Shown here piece after piece: positions 8,255 through 9,778 of a stretch of DNA of 9,778 nucleotides; the first letter of the stretch is position 1; each line of letters starts with the position of its first letter. This stretch comes from Acidobacteriota bacterium. GTDB lineage: Bacteria; Acidobacteriota; Blastocatellia; Pyrinomonadales; Pyrinomonadaceae. The stretch is taken from contig SXVE01000193.1 of NCBI GenBank assembly GCA_005790265.1, forward strand, positions 1 to 9,778. The letters run 5' to 3'. Under the pieces are notes generated by a model, which was given only the letters and a program-made list of their open reading frames with translations, searched no databases and was not told the origin of the DNA. The position numbers and the translations under genes are program-made.

Positions 8255-8282
8255 GTCGTTAAAACGCGCGACGTGTTATACT
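8253..8282 (+). promoter_or_regulatory. Sigma-70-type promoter with extended -10
   Basis: TTGTCG (8253-8258) and TATACT (8277-8282) are separated by 18 bases, and TGT directly before the -10 gives the extended TGn form. Transcription would begin near 8289, about 30 bases before the first start codon of the three-gene cluster downstream. This is the best promoter match in the window. Confidence 0.75.
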
Positions 8283-8320
8283 CGCCTTCGATTTAGAAAG
8301 GACGAATTTCGGGAAGATTG

Positions 8321-8866
8321 ATGAGAAAACGTTTGATTACGGCAACGGCAGCAACGTATTTTTTCGCTTTTGGATTGGCGATAGTTTTCGTGCTGCCGGT
8401 TTGCGCTCAGAAAACGGCGGAACCGACCGCGACACCGGCGGCGAAAGACATTCTGCCGACTGCCGACGTGGCGATCACGGCGAATGTGACGGCGAGCGAA
8501 TTGAAGTTTGAAACGGTTCCGAATCCGACGGTCGAATTTCCTGGCAAACCGGAAAGATTAACGATCTGGGAAGCCGACCGTCAAAATCTGCCGAAGCCGG
8601 TCGAACCGGGCGTTACGTATCGCAACGTCGGCATCCAACTCCGCATCGCCAGTCGTTTTGCCGATATTGACCGCATCGTCGCCGAAGCGCTCGGCGAAAT
8701 TCCCGTCTCCGACAAAAACTCTCCAGCGAAACAGCCGCCGACGAACGCACCGGCTCAAAATCCCAACTTGAATAATCCAGTCGTGCCGGTAATCAATCAA
8801 TCGCCAACCGCACGCAATTCCCAAACCAATCGCCGTCCGCGCACGTCGCCGATGAAAAAACGATGA
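8321..8866 (+). CDS. Exported protein of unknown function, first gene of a three-gene cluster
   Basis: I do not recognise this 181-residue protein. It starts with a basic signal peptide and a long hydrophobic core ending in LPVCAQ, with cleavage likely after Ala29; the box before the Cys is not a good lipoprotein site. The middle part (about 45-130) is a compact region with NLPKPVEPGVTYRNVGIQLR and then a likely helix ADIDRIVAEALGEIP. The rest is low-complexity, rich in Pro, Asn and Gln, with a basic end RRPRTSPMKKR. ATG 8321 is preferred over the TTG codon just before it because GGGAAG at 8311-8316 is nearby; AAAGGA at 8297-8302 is further off. Its stop overlaps the next start by ATGA, which suggests translational coupling, and the promoter at 8253 drives it. 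Location in the periplasm or outer surface is inferred. Confidence 0.8.
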   Translation: MRKRLITATAATYFFAFGLAIVFVLPVCAQKTAEPTATPAAKDILPTADVAITANVTASELKFETVPNPTVEFPGKPERLTIWEADRQNLPKPVEPGVTYRNVGIQLRIASRFADIDRIVAEALGEIPVSDKNSPAKQPPTNAPAQNPNLNNPVVPVINQSPTARNSQTNRRPRTSPMKKR

Positions 8867-9246
8867 AAACACATTTTTTCCGGCTGATTCCGGCAGTATT
8901 TTTGTTTGTATTTTTCGCCGTCTGCGCTTCGTCCGCCGCGGCTCAAACCGTTGCTGCGCCCACGCAAACTCAAGTAGTCGCCGATGAAAATTACCAACTA
9001 AATATCAGCGAAAGCCGCACGAGCGAAGAAAATTACGAACGCTCGACGCATGTCGCTGTCGGTGCCGAATCGAATCAAGCGCCGGTCGCCGTCGCCGTCG
9101 GCGCGGGAGTTCGGGCGGAAAGAATCACGATTTCGCTGCGCGGCGTGACCGGCAATGTGCGGTTTCGCGCGTCGCTCGCACCGCTACAGCAAAGAATTGA
9201 AAAAACGGCGCCAACTCTTCCAGCGCCGAAAACCGACAATAATTAA
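8863..9246 (+). CDS. Small exported protein of unknown function with one strand-like repeat unit
   Basis: This 127-residue protein begins with a clear signal peptide (hydrophobic core LIPAVFLFVFFAV, cleavage likely after AAA near residue 27). ATG 8863 sits inside the stop of the preceding gene (ATGA), so it is probably translated by coupling. The middle is polar, and residues about 73-84 are Ala/Val-rich (APVAVAVGAG). Residues 85-110, from AERITISL to SLAPLQQ, alternate hydrophobic and polar residues as beta strands do, and align without gaps to a repeat in the next gene. The tail is Pro/Lys-rich and low-complexity. I recognise no known domain. Size, export and gene order suggest it works with its neighbours in the envelope, which is an inference. 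Confidence 0.8.
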   Translation: MKTHFFRLIPAVFLFVFFAVCASSAAAQTVAAPTQTQVVADENYQLNISESRTSEENYERSTHVAVGAESNQAPVAVAVGAGVRAERITISLRGVTGNVRFRASLAPLQQRIEKTAPTLPAPKTDNN

Positions 9247-9742
9247 CAATTTAAATTTTACCAAACCCGATTTTTCGGGCGCGGCTTAATACTTTAGGAG
9301 GACAATCATTTTTATGAAAAAACTGCTTTTCGGCACGTTTTTTTTAACGACCATTTTCAGCGCGGCGACAGCGTCCGCGCAGGATGCCACGATCAACACG
9401 CGCACGGCAACGCCGACGCCGACGCCGGTTACGCGCGCGACGCCGGTGCGTCCGCTGTCGGCGCAGGAACAGCAGCGTCAGCAGGCTTCGAGTCAGCGCC
9501 GAGCGCAGGAAGCCGCCGAAGGAACGCCAGACGTTCTGCTCGATGTGCCGAATCTTTCGGTTGACGAAATCACGCTCGAAGTCGAAAACTTAAGAGCCAA
9601 AGTTTCGCTCGATGCGCGTCTCGCCAATCTTTTGCAATTAACTGCGGGCGCCGATGTCGGCATTGACAAAGTAAAACTGACGATCAAAGGCGTCAAAGCC
9701 GAAGTTTTATTAAAAGTTCGGCTCGATAATGTTAACAGTATT
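9115..9742 (+). repeat. Shared 26-27-residue unit, once in the 8863 gene and twice in the 9314 gene
   Basis: Copies lie at 9115-9192 (AERITISL...), 9560-9640 (VDEITLEV...) and 9662-9742 (IDKVKLTI...). Aligned without gaps, copy 1 and copy 2 agree at 8 of 26 positions (I, T, V, A, L, A, L, Q), and copies 2 and 3 at 8 of 27 (D, L, A, V, L, R, L, N). Most other positions are conservative, and the hydrophobic rhythm is the same in all three. Copies 1 and 3 agree at only 4 positions. Confidence 0.55.
9296..9301 (+). promoter_or_regulatory. Consensus Shine-Dalgarno site with long spacing
   Basis: AGGAGG is the only full consensus ribosome site placed before a gene in this window. Twelve bases separate it from ATG 9314, longer than the usual 5-9. 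No better in-frame start lies closer (only ATC and ATT codons), and the signal peptide begins at this ATG, so 9314 is kept as the start. Confidence 0.6.
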
Positions 9743-9778
9743 ATTGACCGCACTCTGACGACGATTGACCGCAATCCG
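9314..9778 (+). CDS. Exported repeat protein of unknown function, 3' end outside the window
   Basis: The frame stays open from ATG 9314 to the window end (155 codons, no stop), so this is a truncated real gene. It begins with a signal peptide (MKKLLFG, a hydrophobic stretch, then TASAQ, cleavage likely after Ala22). A Thr-Pro-rich linker follows (encoded partly by three tandem ACGCCG hexamers at 9410-9427), then a Gln/Arg/Ala-rich segment (about 50-68) that may be helical. Residues 83-109 (VDEITLEVENLRAKVSL onward) and 117-143 (IDKVKLTIKGVKAEVLLKV onward) are two copies of a strand-like unit 34 residues apart. The visible part ends in IIDRTLTTIDRNP. It lies 67 bases after the previous gene with no good terminator between, so cotranscription is likely. 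Function unknown; a structural or envelope role is only inferred. Confidence 0.82.
   Translation, partial: MKKLLFGTFFLTTIFSAATASAQDATINTRTATPTPTPVTRATPVRPLSAQEQQRQQASSQRRAQEAAEGTPDVLLDVPNLSVDEITLEVENLRAKVSLDARLANLLQLTAGADVGIDKVKLTIKGVKAEVLLKVRLDNVNSIIDRTLTTIDRNP

Noticed and set aside
9266..9279. CCCGA-TTTT-TCGGG hairpin as a terminator after the 8863 gene
   Set aside because: The stem is only 5 bp and is followed by GC-rich sequence rather than a U-tract, so readthrough into the 9314 gene is more likely.
9410..9427. Three tandem ACGCCG hexamers as a variable repeat locus
   Set aside because: Only three copies, in frame, encoding a Thr-Pro linker; a simple low-complexity coding stretch explains it.

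Overview
The window looks like chromosomal DNA of moderate GC from an environmental Gram-negative bacterium. The best guess is Acidobacteriota, class Blastocatellia. This is inferred from protein architecture (a CSLREA / beta-helix / choice-of-anchor Q / BACON / FG-GAP secreted protein beside a Sec-exported GH2 enzyme), and no phylogenetic marker is present to prove it. All six genes lie on the + strand. The five whose start is in the window each begin with a Sec-type signal peptide, and the sixth, cut at its 5' end, is a secreted-type nuclease. I see no insertion sequence, integrase, phage gene, CRISPR array, tRNA or rRNA.

Layout. (1) Positions 1-1815 hold the 3' part of a secreted DNA/RNA non-specific endonuclease of the His-Me finger type (DRGH motif), followed by Ig-like domains and closed by a clear intrinsic terminator. 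(2) Positions 1816-2378 are a 563-base AT-rich gap without a gene but with inverted repeats and a possible structured leader. (3) Positions 2379-5336 encode a 985-residue modular secreted protein: signal peptide, CSLREA motif, about eight beta-helix rungs, choice-of-anchor Q module, three BACON domains each with a cysteine pair, and a six-unit FG-GAP-like propeller with DxDGD loops. It ends at a strong 18-bp hairpin terminator. (4) Positions 5579-8200 encode a secreted GH2 glycosidase (beta-galactosidase/glucuronidase type) with DUF4982-like and malectin-like C-terminal domains. (5) An extended -10 promoter at 8253-8282, with two 10-base direct repeats beside its -35, starts a cluster of three small exported proteins (8321-8866, 8863-9246, and 9314 past the window end). 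The first two overlap by ATGA.

How the genes fit together. The first three genes look like separately transcribed units for extracellular work: nucleic acid breakdown, surface adhesion or recognition, and glycan breakdown. The last three look like one operon of unknown function. The most interesting point is that genes two and three of this operon share a roughly 26-residue strand-like repeat, present once in the first and twice in tandem in the second. This suggests a small, possibly undescribed family of exported repeat proteins. The third gene has no stop inside the window and is easily missed.
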